The notes: generated by a model from the sequence alone, not told the origin. DNA of 48,599 bases from JAGTVB01 sp049282355 (GCA_049282355.1 JBAPTW010000171.1:1-48599); one strand, 5' to 3'; counted from the first letter of the stretch, positions 15,602 through 27,900 are shown. A program made the numbers and translations.

Positions 15602-17611
15602 ATGTTACCGAAAGAGTTTGCGCTCAGCCCAGAAACGCTGCAACGATTCGTGCCATTTGACGAACTGACTCCAGAGGCCCGAGCACAGCTCGTTCCTCAA
15701 GCGGAAATTCTGCAAATCCCCTCCAGTCAACAGGTCAGTGAAGCGATTCTCGACTCCCGCTTTACGCTTTATCTACTCGATGGCGAGCTCATGCTCATGG
15801 CCGGCGATCGGTTGGTCGACGCACTGCGAGGCGGCAGTCCGATCAGCCGCTTTCCCTTGTCTCGGCTGCGCTCGGGGCAGCTGAGCGCAAGAACCAACAC
15901 AGCCGTGCAGTTGTTGCGCATTCGGCGTGACTTGGTGAGCCAGCTGCTCGACGCCGAGGTGCACCCCGAGAATCCACACCACCTTTCCTCGTCCACAATG
16001 GGCGCAGATTCGGTCAATCCATCCCGAACTCTCGCGGTCATGGAAGCGGTGACCTCGCCAAGCGCGAGGAATCCTGCGGAGCAGGAACAGCTCAGCACAG
16101 AGCTGGCTGGAGCTGAAGCGGAGGTTGAGTCGGCGTTGCAAGATAAAGCCGAAGCAACGATCGCGCGGCGGTTGTGGGCAAGCGGTTTCCACGGTTTGGA
16201 AACGCCCGCTGACAAAACTGAATCTGCTTCCTTAGAAAGCCAAATGGCCCGTCTTCTCTCTAATCAGGCACGTCTAGAGAAACGATCGCACGATGCAAGT
16301 GAAGCGCTCGCGAGGGCCGAGCGCAAGAAGCTAGAGCTCGAAGCCGCTCTTCGCTCTGTCGAGGCGAATCACGTCCAGGAGCGCGCTAAGGCAGAGGCAA
16401 TCGGCGAACAGCTCCGCCACAAAGCCGAAGCCCAAGTCAGAAGCGAAGAACAACAACTTGGGGATCAGTACACCCAGGCTTCAAGGAAGCTGGCGCAACT
16501 GGACGAAGCCAGACAAGCGGCCGCACGGCGACTTGAAGCACAACGAAAACAGTTGGAGGAAAAATTCGCCACCGTCCGCAGCCGCCTGCAAAGGGAGGTC
16601 GCCGATCTTCAGGCAGCGTTAGGCATTGCACGACAAGAGACCGCCGAGCGCACTGATGCGATAGGCAGCGCACAGGCAGTGGCACAGGAGCGTGTTCGAA
16701 TCGAGGTGGAAAAACGCCTACGCCAAGATCGGATCCGGCTCGAGTCCGAGCTTCAACAAAGCCAGCTAGCCTTGCGCGTAGCCCAACAAGAGCTAGCTGC
16801 TGCCCGTATCAGCAGACAGGCAGCAGAGCACGAGGCACAGCAACTCGCTGGGTGGCTTCAAGAGAAAAAAGGAGCTGCTAAGGACGCCATTGGGGCCTTT
16901 ACAGCACCTCTGGCCACCACCACAGACAAGGCCAGTGAAGGGACTGACACAATAAAATCCCCTCACCAAAAAATCGAGGAGAGCGTTCCTGGCTCGCAAC
17001 GGGACATCCGGGCCCAGGGAAAGAGCATAACCGCTGAGTGCATTAAAGACGCTGCTCACAGCACAACGGAAGAAAAACTTCATGCTGAATTGGAAGCCAT
17101 TGAACGCAAGCTGGCTTGCACCGACAGCCGAGTAACCGCCGCGGCAAAGGCTAAGGAGAAGGCCTCTCAAGCAAAGTGTCAGGTAGAAGAACAGGTTGCT
17201 CGGCACCGTACCGTGGAAGACGAAGTACGCCTTGAAATATATGAGGAAACCGAAGAGCGCCTGCGGGTGGAGCGGCAACGCTCGGAAGAGAAAGCTGCCG
17301 CTTCAATAGCTCTTGTGGAGGCGATGAGAGGTCGCAACTTTGCGCCAGCCGGTGGATCGGGCGTCGACACGAACAAGGTGATGATAGTAGACATTCAACA
17401 ACAACTCATGCAGGGTGCCGCGCCGCCTTCCGCCACCCAAGCTATGCAAGACAACCTGGAAGCAGAACGGCGCGCCGCGATGGCGCGGGCCGCACAAGAG
17501 AAAGCCACAGCAGAGCGATTGAAAGCCAAACGGGACTTACAGCGGGCTAGGGAGCACCTGATCGAGCTCAGGGCTAAGATGCAAAAAGCCCCCTCGAGCA
17601 GCTCCGAATAA
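15602..17611 (+). CDS. Degenerate cNMP-binding-like domain with long coiled coil
   Basis: A 669-residue protein. Residues about 6-125 resemble the cyclic-nucleotide-binding (Crp-type) beta-roll in layout (VPFDELTPEARAQL, then FTLYLLDGELMLMAGD), but the phosphate-binding cassette is not recognisable, so nucleotide binding is doubtful. From about 165 to 660 it is almost wholly Glu, Lys, Arg, Ala and Gln in heptad-like order with only a short break at about 420-470, meaning long coiled coils. It has no signal peptide or membrane segment. It probably works as a cytoplasmic scaffold or filament-like protein. Similar cNMP-plus-coiled-coil proteins of unknown role occur in sulfur-oxidising gammaproteobacteria, to my recollection. 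It follows the esterase gene closely. Confidence 0.75.
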   Translation: MLPKEFALSPETLQRFVPFDELTPEARAQLVPQAEILQIPSSQQVSEAILDSRFTLYLLDGELMLMAGDRLVDALRGGSPISRFPLSRLRSGQLSARTNTAVQLLRIRRDLVSQLLDAEVHPENPHHLSSSTMGADSVNPSRTLAVMEAVTSPSARNPAEQEQLSTELAGAEAEVESALQDKAEATIARRLWASGFHGLETPADKTESASLESQMARLLSNQARLEKRSHDASEALARAERKKLELEAALRSVEANHVQERAKAEAIGEQLRHKAEAQVRSEEQQLGDQYTQASRKLAQLDEARQAAARRLEAQRKQLEEKFATVRSRLQREVADLQAALGIARQETAERTDAIGSAQAVAQERVRIEVEKRLRQDRIRLESELQQSQLALRVAQQELAAARISRQAAEHEAQQLAGWLQEKKGAAKDAIGAFTAPLATTTDKASEGTDTIKSPHQKIEESVPGSQRDIRAQGKSITAECIKDAAHSTTEEKLHAELEAIERKLACTDSRVTAAAKAKEKASQAKCQVEEQVARHRTVEDEVRLEIYEETEERLRVERQRSEEKAAASIALVEAMRGRNFAPAGGSGVDTNKVMIVDIQQQLMQGAAPPSATQAMQDNLEAERRAAMARAAQEKATAERLKAKRDLQRAREHLIELRAKMQKAPSSSSE

Positions 17612-17663
17612 CCGCCCCGCGCCGAGGCGGCCAAATCACTTCCTCAGCTTGGCTGGATCCCCA

Positions 17664-17891
17664 CTATTTCTTCTTGTAGACCTCCGCATCTCTGTAGTGG
17701 GAATCAAGCCAACAACGCGGCAACGCCTCGCCCGACGGAAATACGAGATCGTCTTTGGGAAACTTCTCTGGATCTTGAAGCTCTTCACCGTAGTGGTATC
17801 TCCCGACGAGCGCTTCATGGTACGGATTAAAGAGATCATTGAGGCTCAACACTTCCACAAGATGACCGCTGGATTTTTCTTTGAGGTACAC
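17664..17891 (-). CDS. Conserved-looking small protein, 75 residues, GTG start
   Basis: The start is set at GTG 17891 because AGGAAAGGAG lies just upstream on the minus strand; a longer frame reaches an ATG at 17957 but its extra residues straddle this ribosome site. The product is acidic and compact, with YLKEKSSGHLVEV, LNDLFNPYHEALVGRYHYGEE and LVFPSGEALPRCW followed by DSHYRDAEVY. Its dense Trp, Tyr and Pro pattern and good codon periodicity indicate a real, conserved protein. I recall similar short proteins in other gammaproteobacteria, sometimes labelled acetyltransferase without basis. No domain can be named. It is convergent with the coiled-coil gene; a repeat copy lies 100 bases upstream. 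Confidence 0.75.
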   Translation of the reverse strand: MYLKEKSSGHLVEVLSLNDLFNPYHEALVGRYHYGEELQDPEKFPKDDLVFPSGEALPRCWLDSHYRDAEVYKKK

Positions 17892-17991
17892 CGATTTTCT
17901 CCTTTCCTGCTTCAGCAAACCTGCCCTGAGAGGGCAATCAATAGAGGGCTTTCCCAAGTGATCGCTTTCCTCTGCTTAGCGATCCCGTAGT

Positions 17992-18161
17992 AGCAGCCGT
18001 TTCAAAAATATCGCGGGCTCCGCCGAGATCCGCGGCGGCTCGACAAAATGGTCGAGAGCCATTTTGACAGCTGCAAACTGGCTCCGGCGGAGCGGACTCC
18101 AGGGATGGAGTTAGTAAACCGGAGTGTACATGGGAGTACATGAGAATTGCGAGCCGCCGCG
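17992..18161 (+). repeat. Dispersed repeat, second family (copy 1)
   Basis: This stretch matches 30939-31106 in reverse orientation. Shared pieces, in order, are GTTTCAAAAATATCGCG-like, GACAGCTGCAAACTGGC, GAGTGTACATGGGAGTACATGA and GCGAGCCGCCGCG. In between, GC-rich hairpins differ between copies. The left end carries the terminal motif AGC(T/C)GTTT(T/C)AA, but a matching right end is not seen after the GAGCCGCCGCG motif, so this copy looks truncated. No protein is implied. It fills most of the gap between the 75-residue gene and the CPBP gene. Confidence 0.7.
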
Positions 18162-18200
18162 CAACACCGCTATGCCACGTGCAGCAATCCACAGCCGCGA

Positions 18201-19100
18201 TCAGTCATCCGTTGATCCTGCAGTTGTCCGCTTCACCGCCAGCTCATAATAGGCGACGCTGAGCAAGCCAAAAACAACGCAGGCCAAATAACCGATGACG
18301 CCATCGTAACTGCCCACTAAGAATGCGAATGGCGAATCTTTATTGACCTCGCTAACCTTTTGAGCGGTCTTAATGACCACCACCCAGCCCGCGTGAACGC
18401 CAATACAGTAGGCGATGTGGCCTTTGTGCTGGCGCATCAGGCCCAGCAGAAATCCCGCAGCAACAAGCGCCAAGAAAGAATCAATAAAGGCAGTGTCTGC
18501 AAATAAGTAAAACGAATTGGCAATCACCACGAAGCCATCGCTCCAGGTAGGATCCAGCGGCACGATGACGGCATCGGCGCGGATGAAATGCACCGCAGCA
18601 AACAGTACTGCCGTTACCCAGACCGCCCGCAACAGGTGACTGTCCCTGGAGACGACGCTAAAAAGCGCGCCGCGAAACCATGTCTCCTCGATAAGCCCGA
18701 TAACCAGACCCGCCGCCAGCGCTTTACCCAGAACCACAACGAACGCCGTTGGCGTCATCTCCGGGAGGGACGTGAGCACGCGGACATCGAGGAGCACCAA
18801 GCCGATCACCACGAGCCCTAGACTCCCAATGCCAAATAGCATGCCAAGGCTTACGCCTGTTGCGAAGGAGCCACTAGTGGTACCGTAGCCCCACTGCCTG
18901 CGAGAAAAAAGCCCCATCCCATGCATAAGCGGCCAGAGCAACATGAGCGCTGACAGCTTAAGGGTGCGATGCACCACCTTATGAAATGGCGGCGCGTCAT
19001 TCCACCAGAAGTCGAGCAGGCCGTAAACGGGATAGGCCAGCGCAGCCCCGAGTGCGAACACGCCTGCAAGGTAACCGAGCAATGGCCACACGGCCCTCAT
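18201..19100 (-). CDS. CPBP-family intramembrane metalloprotease
   Basis: A 299-residue, multi-spanning membrane protein. It has the three CPBP (CAAX protease/Abi) motifs: EETWFRG (E138, E139, R143), FAAVHF (H171) and GVHAGW (H236). About eight hydrophobic segments are visible. Members are glutamate-type intramembrane proteases; bacterial substrates are mostly unknown, with roles from bacteriocin immunity to maturation of membrane proteins. Its start lies 3 bases after the stop of the YbdK-type ligase gene, so both are probably one transcript. The final residues are polar and cytoplasmic. Confidence 0.9.
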   Translation of the reverse strand: MRAVWPLLGYLAGVFALGAALAYPVYGLLDFWWNDAPPFHKVVHRTLKLSALMLLWPLMHGMGLFSRRQWGYGTTSGSFATGVSLGMLFGIGSLGLVVIGLVLLDVRVLTSLPEMTPTAFVVVLGKALAAGLVIGLIEETWFRGALFSVVSRDSHLLRAVWVTAVLFAAVHFIRADAVIVPLDPTWSDGFVVIANSFYLFADTAFIDSFLALVAAGFLLGLMRQHKGHIAYCIGVHAGWVVVIKTAQKVSEVNKDSPFAFLVGSYDGVIGYLACVVFGLLSVAYYELAVKRTTAGSTDD

Positions 19101-19103
19101 TCG

Positions 19104-20237
19104 CTATAGTCCGTGCATGGTCTCTTCAATCAGCATATCCACCACCGCCTGCAGGGCCTCCTCATGGCTGGCTCCTCCCCGCCGGGCTTGTTCATAGGTT
19201 TCGCTCTGCCAGTGGGCGCTGGTGCCACGGTCGAGGATCAGGCGCGCGTGTTCCACCAGTGGCACATAACCAAAATACTCGGCGTCCTCACGTATGAGCG
19301 CCAGCATCTCCTCAAGCAGGTCCAGGTAGGGGATGATACGTCCCTGACCAAAATCGATGAGGCCCCTTTCAAAGCCATAGCGCTGAGCCCGCCAGCGATT
19401 CTCATTGATCAGCAGCGCCGCATATCTGCGCCAGCGCTGATTCTCCAGTCGCAACCGGTACAGCATCCTCAGCCAGCATACATAAAGTGCCGCAATGGCA
19501 ATGGCGTCATCAAGGCGCGTGCACACATCGCAGATGCGCATTTCCAGTGTCGGGAAGCGAGCGCTTGGGCGAACATCCCACCACAGCTTGGTACCGTCCT
19601 CGATAACGCCGGCGTTGACCAATAATGTCACATGACGCTGAAATTCTCCGATGCTATCAAAATGCTCGGGGAGCCCAGTGCGCGGCATTTCGTTCCATAC
19701 GGCGATGCGATAGGATTTCAGACCCGTATCATGCCCTTCCCAGAACGGAGAGGACGTGCTCAAAGCCAACAGGTGAGGCAGGATATAGCTCACTTGATCC
19801 ATGAGGTCGACACGCAGATCGTCGTCGTCGATACCCACATGGACGTGCATGCCACTGATTACCAGGCGCCGCACTACCTCCTGCATGTCTCTGTCGATGA
19901 TGGCGTAGCGCTCCTTCTGGGTACGCTTTTGGCTGCCTGAACTGGCGAAGGGGTGAGTCGAAGCCGCCATTACCGCGAGCCCATGGTCGCGAGCCACGTC
20001 AGCCACAGTCGTTCTTAGGTGAGCCAGATCCTGGCGCGCCTCCTCCAGAGTGGCTGAGACTCGAGTGCCCACCTCGATTTGACATTGAAGGAATTCGGGC
20101 GTCACCTGTCCCTGCAGCAGCCGCTCACAGGCGGGAAGCATGGTCGGCGGCGCTTCCCGGATGAGATCGCGGGTTTCGCGATCCACGAGCATGTACTCCT
20201 CCTCGATGCCCACGGTAAAGCTTGGCTCTTTAACCAT
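19104..20237 (-). CDS. Carboxylate-amine ligase, YbdK/GCS2 family
   Basis: A 377-residue member of the glutamate-cysteine ligase type 2 family. It shows GIEEEYMLVD at the N-terminus (Mg-ATP acidic residues), FLQCQIEVGT, GMHVHVGIDDDD and FPTLEMRICDVCTR. Length agrees with YbdK (about 372). E. coli YbdK has weak glutamate-cysteine ligase activity; the true substrate in most members is not settled. The enzyme is cytosolic. The gene is the first of a two-gene unit with the CPBP protease, and its start has GGGGATTTGC upstream, a weak site. Confidence 0.88.
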   Translation of the reverse strand: MVKEPSFTVGIEEEYMLVDRETRDLIREAPPTMLPACERLLQGQVTPEFLQCQIEVGTRVSATLEEARQDLAHLRTTVADVARDHGLAVMAASTHPFASSGSQKRTQKERYAIIDRDMQEVVRRLVISGMHVHVGIDDDDLRVDLMDQVSYILPHLLALSTSSPFWEGHDTGLKSYRIAVWNEMPRTGLPEHFDSIGEFQRHVTLLVNAGVIEDGTKLWWDVRPSARFPTLEMRICDVCTRLDDAIAIAALYVCWLRMLYRLRLENQRWRRYAALLINENRWRAQRYGFERGLIDFGQGRIIPYLDLLEEMLALIREDAEYFGYVPLVEHARLILDRGTSAHWQSETYEQARRGGASHEEALQAVVDMLIEETMHGL

Positions 20238-20466
20238 TGATGCAAATCCCCTAAGCTAGGCACATCGCTCTTTGGATGAAAGGGACAATATCAGGCCCCG
20301 TGACCTATCGCTATAGCAGCACAATGGCGCCGGAGCTGGACAACAGCACCGTCGCCACCCCGACCGGTGCAACGTTCTCCTGTTTTGCGAAAATGTGAGG
20401 TGAGACCGTCGTCCATCGCGGTGGGCACAAGATAAGGCCTCAGTTCCGAACCTTGCGAGACTAAAC
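20238..20466. other. Divergent intergenic region before the ThiL-like gene
   Basis: About 230 bases with no gene. I looked for a TPP riboswitch because of the ThiL-like gene; the conserved CTGAGA and the ACCTGATCTGGATAATGCC-type P3-P5 core are absent. No strong promoter stands out. Confidence 0.35.
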
Positions 20467-21411
20467 TTGGGTTTATCTGAGTTCGAGCTTATCGAACGTT
20501 ATTTTTCCTCGGGCACGATGCGGCGCGAGGACGTGCTTGTCGGAATCGGTGACGACGCCGCGCTGCTGCAGGTCTTGCCTGGCCATGACGTCGTTAGCGC
20601 CATGAAAACCCTTGTGGAAGGCGTGCATTTTGAGCGCGGCGCCGATCCGCAGTCCCTGGGGCATCGGGTGTTGGCTATGGCGCTCAGCCGTCTTGCCGCG
20701 GCGGGGGCAACTCCCGCTTGGGCAACCCTGTCATTGGCCTTGCCGGAGGCCGATGAAGCTTGGCTTGCGCGCTTTAGCGCGACGCTCACCAAGCTTGCGC
20801 AACGCTACCAGGTGCAATTAGTCGGTGGTGATACGGTGTGCGGCCCGCTCAGCATCACCGTGGTCGCCAGTGGTTTCGTGCCCCGGGGGCAAGCGCTCAA
20901 GCGCAGCGGTGCTCGCACGGGTGACCTGATATATGTCACAGGAACGCTCGGTGAAGCCGGGCTTGCGTTACTTGCCGAGCGCGGTACTATTCACCTTCCC
21001 CAGAAGCTACGCGCCCAATTCCGAGCACGGTTGGATCAGCCCCAACCGCGGATTGCCGAAGGCCAGGCACTGCGACAGCTGGCGACCGCCGCCACCGATC
21101 TACCCAATGGGCTAGAAGAAGGACTGGGCGAGCTTGTGGACGCCAGTGCTGTCGGTGCAACCATCTACCTCATGGAGCTGCCGCTCTTGCCTGAGGCAAC
21201 TGCATGGCTCTCCGGCGCGGGGGGGCGAAGCTTTGCCTTGCACGCGGGCGGCGATTACGAGCTCTGCCTCACCATCCCCTCGAAGAATCAAGCCGTGGCT
21301 GAGGCGGCCTTTTCGAATCTAGGCTGTCATTGCACCTGGATAGGAATGGTGGAAACCACCCCGGGGCTTCGGTGTGTGCTCGAAGACGGATCACTGAATA
21401 CCCTCCGATGA
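20467..21411 (+). CDS. ThiL homologue with substituted catalytic residues (probable pseudoenzyme)
   Basis: A 314-residue protein that aligns along its length with thiamine-monophosphate kinase. Kept: SEFELIERYF, GIGDDAALL (D29, D30), GGDTVCGPLSIT (D122) and DYELCLTIP. Lost: the D-T-L-V aspartate is K47 (SAMKTLV), the N-L-S-D-L-A-A-M-G-A motif is ALSRLAAAGA (N to A72, D to R75), DLSDGL is DLPNGL (D214 to N), the following DL is GL, and GGEDYEL is AGGDYEL. These acidic residues bind Mg2+ and ATP/ThDP in ThiL, so thiamine-phosphate kinase activity is doubtful. The start is TTG 20467, needed because the family N-terminus begins there; the ribosome site is poor. Its stop overlaps the mutH start (ATGA). 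Fold confident; loss of function inferred. Confidence 0.85.
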   Translation: MGLSEFELIERYFSSGTMRREDVLVGIGDDAALLQVLPGHDVVSAMKTLVEGVHFERGADPQSLGHRVLAMALSRLAAAGATPAWATLSLALPEADEAWLARFSATLTKLAQRYQVQLVGGDTVCGPLSITVVASGFVPRGQALKRSGARTGDLIYVTGTLGEAGLALLAERGTIHLPQKLRAQFRARLDQPQPRIAEGQALRQLATAATDLPNGLEEGLGELVDASAVGATIYLMELPLLPEATAWLSGAGGRSFALHAGGDYELCLTIPSKNQAVAEAAFSNLGCHCTWIGMVETTPGLRCVLEDGSLNTLR

Positions 21412-22133
21412 AACTCAAGGGGAAGCGGACCTGGCAGCAGCACTGCGATACCCGCTCCTTCCCCACCCCGCCGCGTTCGGAAGCGGAGCTTCTGCGGCGA
21501 GCGCAAGCGATCGCCGGATATGCCTTGGCGGCGCTTGCCCCGCGTGCGGCGGCAACGGTGCCCGCTGATCCGCGTCGCGCCAAGGGCTGGACGGGTCAAC
21601 TTATTGAGAGCATATTGGGAGCGAGCGCTGCATCGCGCTCTGAACCTGATTTTCCGCTGATTGGTGTGGAATTGAAAACGCTTCCAGTGAGTGTGGATGG
21701 CCGACCAACCGAATCCACATATGTGTGCACCGTCCCCTTGCTGGAGCACCACGGACTTACCTGGGAGCAATCTTGCGTCTACCGTAAGCTCAAGCGAGTG
21801 TTATGGTTCCCGGTAGAGGGTGCGCCCAGTGTCCCCATGGGCAACCGTCGTCTCGGTTTTCCCCTGCTTTGGTCCCCGTCAACGCAAGAGGAGAGGGTGC
21901 TGTGCACCGACTGGGAAGAGCTGATGGAGATGATTGTGCTCGGACAGGTGGAGTCGCTGACGGCCCATCAGGGCAGCTACCTGCAGGTACGTCCGAAGGC
22001 CGCTAATGCGAGGGCGCGCCGTCTAGGAATCGACAACAACGGTGCCCGAGTCCCAATTTTACCGCGCGGCTTCTATTTACGTACTCGCTTTACCGGGGCC
22101 ATTCTGCGACGCCACTTTGTGCTGCCCAAATGA
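21408..22133 (+). CDS. mutH: DNA mismatch repair endonuclease MutH
   Basis: A 241-residue protein aligned along its full length with E. coli MutH (229). The catalytic D-(x)n-E-x-K motif is intact: D81, E88 and K90 in PDFPLIGVELK, with the upstream glutamate in IESILGASA. WSPSTQEER, DWEELMEMIVLGQVE and PRGFYLRTRF are family hallmarks. It nicks the unmethylated strand at hemimethylated GATC during MutS-MutL repair, which implies Dam methylation. ATG 21408 overlaps the stop of the ThiL-like gene (ATGA), so translation is coupled; the open frame reaches upstream to 21330, but those residues have no counterpart in MutH. Confidence 0.95.
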   Translation: MKLKGKRTWQQHCDTRSFPTPPRSEAELLRRAQAIAGYALAALAPRAAATVPADPRRAKGWTGQLIESILGASAASRSEPDFPLIGVELKTLPVSVDGRPTESTYVCTVPLLEHHGLTWEQSCVYRKLKRVLWFPVEGAPSVPMGNRRLGFPLLWSPSTQEERVLCTDWEELMEMIVLGQVESLTAHQGSYLQVRPKAANARARRLGIDNNGARVPILPRGFYLRTRFTGAILRRHFVLPK

Positions 22134-22460
22134 CGGCGCCCGGACCTCAAATTCCTCGCATCTTGCTTGGGTTGATTAGTGTATTTGATCTAATATTAAC
22201 TATTCTTTTTTGCGTCTTTGTACCGAGAACTCTTTGATCTCGTTAATATTGTCCCGCATGCCCCTGCGGGCGATTCACGTGCCGCAAAATCAGCCCCAGC
22301 TCGACGCCTCGATCTTTGCGGCGGGGGGTTACCGTATTCCTCGAAGCCCCGTGCGTCTCCGAAGCCGATAACGCGGAAAACCGCTGACGCAGCTCTTTCC
22401 GCATGGGTCGCCTGAGCGCCGAAACAAGAGATTTCCCCAGATACCGTCAGGAGAGAATCG
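22134..22460. other. Intergenic region before the redox cluster
   Basis: 327 bases without a gene. The first 120 bases are AT-rich and carry the inverted repeat listed separately. A small hairpin CCCGCA/TGCGGG lies at about 22255-22272. The rest is GC-rich and structured without a recognisable riboswitch core. Short frames on both strands have no ribosome site. Confidence 0.4.
22175..22250 (+). promoter_or_regulatory. AT-rich control region with a 9-bp inverted repeat
   Basis: AATATTAAC (22192-22200) and GTTAATATT (22242-22250) form a perfect 9-base inverted repeat, 41 bases apart. Each is linked to a TTTGATCT: one ends just before the first arm and one just before the second. Within it TTGATT (22172-22177) and TATTAA, 16 bases apart, form a possible promoter. 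The arrangement suggests a regulator site controlling the downstream oxidoreductase, NifJ and DHOD-like genes. It does not match an FNR box. Confidence 0.4.
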
Positions 22461-24095
22461 ATGGACAAGAAGCGCCATGATATGACACGCCCGCCAGACT
22501 TAGCGCACCAGCAATTTTCCGGCCCGCAACGCACACAGCGGCCCGTCTACGTCGATTTATTGCCGCCGTGCAATCACGCGTGTCCGGCCGGAGAAAACAT
22601 TCAAGCCTGGCTAAGCCATGCGCAGCAAGGTGATTACCACCAGGCTTGGCAAGTCCTGATGCGAGACAACCCGATGCCCGCCGTGCACGGCCGAGTCTGC
22701 TATCACCCCTGCGAGGATCAATGCAATCGGGGCAAGCTGGATTCCACCGTCAGCATCCATGCCGTTGAGCGCTTCCTCGGAGACAAGGCACGTCAGGAGG
22801 GCTGGACCGTCAATAGCGACGCCGAGCCAACCGGTAAGCGCATTCTCATTGTGGGTGCCGGTCCGAGCGGGCTCTCCGCCGGTTACCATCTGGCGCGCCT
22901 GGGCCACTCAGTGGAGATTCATGAAGCGGGACCATTGGCTGGCGGAATGATGCATTTCGGCATCCCGAAGTATCGACTACCGCGCGACGTGCTCGATGCA
23001 GAGATCGCTCAGATTGAAGCGCTCGGCGTTAACATTTGCCTTAACCACAAAGTCGACGATCTGCTCTACGAGAAACAAGCCGGCAATTTCGATGCCGTGT
23101 TCATCGCCATCGGAGCGCACCTAAGCAAACGCATCGACATTCCTGCTCGAGATGCGGGCAAGATGCTCGATGCGGTCAGCTTCTTGCGGAGCATCGAACG
23201 TGGCGAGGTAACGAAGATCGGGCGGCGGGTCGCCGTGTACGGTGGTGGCAACACGGCGATGGATGCCGCCCGCGTTGCCAAACGCCTCGGCGCCGACGAA
23301 GCACTGATCATTTATCGCCGGGATCGTGCCCATATGCCCGCCCACGAGTTCGAAGCCGACGAGGCCATCGCGGAAGGTGTGAAAATCCACTGGCTTCGCA
23401 CCATCAAAGAAATCGAAGGTTCCATGTTCACGGTGGAAGTCATGGAAGTCGACGAAAACGGCCGACCCCAGCCCACAGGAAAGGTTGAGGAGCTCGAGGC
23501 CGATTCACTGATTCTGGCACTGGGGCAGGACGTGGATGCCGGGTTCCTGCACCACGTTCCAGATCTTGAGTTCAAAAAAGACGGGACGGTCGTGGTCAGC
23601 GAAAGCTTCATGACCGGCTATCCAGGAATCTTTGCCGGTGGTGATATGGTGCCCGCGGAGCGCACCGTCACCGTCGGCGTGGGTCACGGGAAAAGGGCGG
23701 CTCGGCACATCGACGCCTACCTGCGTGGCGAGACCTACGTCAAACCTCCGAGCCAAGACCTCGCCAGCTTCGATAAGCTCCACGTCTGGTATTTCACCGA
23801 CGCCATCTCAAAACCTCAGCATCTCATCGACATGCGCCAGCGACAGACCAGCTTCGATGAAGTGGTCTCTGGCTTTACTGAAAAAGAGGCCCTCTACGAG
23901 GCGCGCCGTTGCCTGTCCTGCGGCAACTGCTTCGAGTGCGATGGCTGTTACGGCGCCTGCCCCGAGGATGCCGTCATCAAGCTCGGTCCGGGCAAACGGT
24001 ACCGCTTTGACTATTCCCTTTGTACCGGCTGTGCAGTGTGCTTCGAGCAATGTCCTTGCCATGCTATTGAAATGATTCCAGAGCCGATCGAGTAA
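22461..24095 (+). CDS. GltD/SfrB-like NAD(P)H oxidoreductase with C-terminal 2x[4Fe-4S]
   Basis: A 544-residue protein. N-terminal 4Fe-4S domain of the glutamate-synthase small-subunit type (CNHACPAGENIQ at 37, then VCYHPCEDQCNRG). Then FAD motif GAGPSGLSAGYHLARLG (about 132), NAD(P) motif GGGNTAMDAARVAKRLGA (about 261) and the GYPGIFAGGDMV segment. The C-terminus adds two ferredoxin-type clusters: CLSCGNCFECDGCYGACP (about 487) and CTGCAVCFEQCP (about 521). Plain GltD lacks the last part; SfrB-type proteins have it. It should pass electrons between NAD(P)H and ferredoxin. Together with NifJ downstream it probably links pyruvate and ferredoxin to NADPH. ATG 22461 follows AGGAGAG closely. Confidence 0.9.
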   Translation: MDKKRHDMTRPPDLAHQQFSGPQRTQRPVYVDLLPPCNHACPAGENIQAWLSHAQQGDYHQAWQVLMRDNPMPAVHGRVCYHPCEDQCNRGKLDSTVSIHAVERFLGDKARQEGWTVNSDAEPTGKRILIVGAGPSGLSAGYHLARLGHSVEIHEAGPLAGGMMHFGIPKYRLPRDVLDAEIAQIEALGVNICLNHKVDDLLYEKQAGNFDAVFIAIGAHLSKRIDIPARDAGKMLDAVSFLRSIERGEVTKIGRRVAVYGGGNTAMDAARVAKRLGADEALIIYRRDRAHMPAHEFEADEAIAEGVKIHWLRTIKEIEGSMFTVEVMEVDENGRPQPTGKVEELEADSLILALGQDVDAGFLHHVPDLEFKKDGTVVVSESFMTGYPGIFAGGDMVPAERTVTVGVGHGKRAARHIDAYLRGETYVKPPSQDLASFDKLHVWYFTDAISKPQHLIDMRQRQTSFDEVVSGFTEKEALYEARRCLSCGNCFECDGCYGACPEDAVIKLGPGKRYRFDYSLCTGCAVCFEQCPCHAIEMIPEPIE

Positions 24096-24179
24096 CAAAC
24101 ATCTGCGCCCATGCCGACAGGCCGTGCTCGCTCGCGAGCGCGTGCAAAAGCAACCACGAGCGCTGGAGAAAATATACCA

Positions 24180-27770
<3,591 letters not shown>

Positions 27771-27900
27771 CATGGTCGGCGTTTCTGATGCACGCGGCTA
27801 ACACAGCATTCGACGTGTCCCGTTACAGGCGATGGATGCACCGGCGGGTGCATTCGAACAACAATCGATCCTGAGAGGAAAGCAACAAAGGAGGGAGGAG

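Noticed and set aside
20238..20466. TPP riboswitch ahead of the ThiL-like gene
   Set aside because: The conserved CTGAGA and downstream core sequences are absent.
22250..22460. Possible riboswitch or small RNA in the GC-rich part before the redox cluster
   Set aside because: Only one short hairpin is visible and no known core motif is present.
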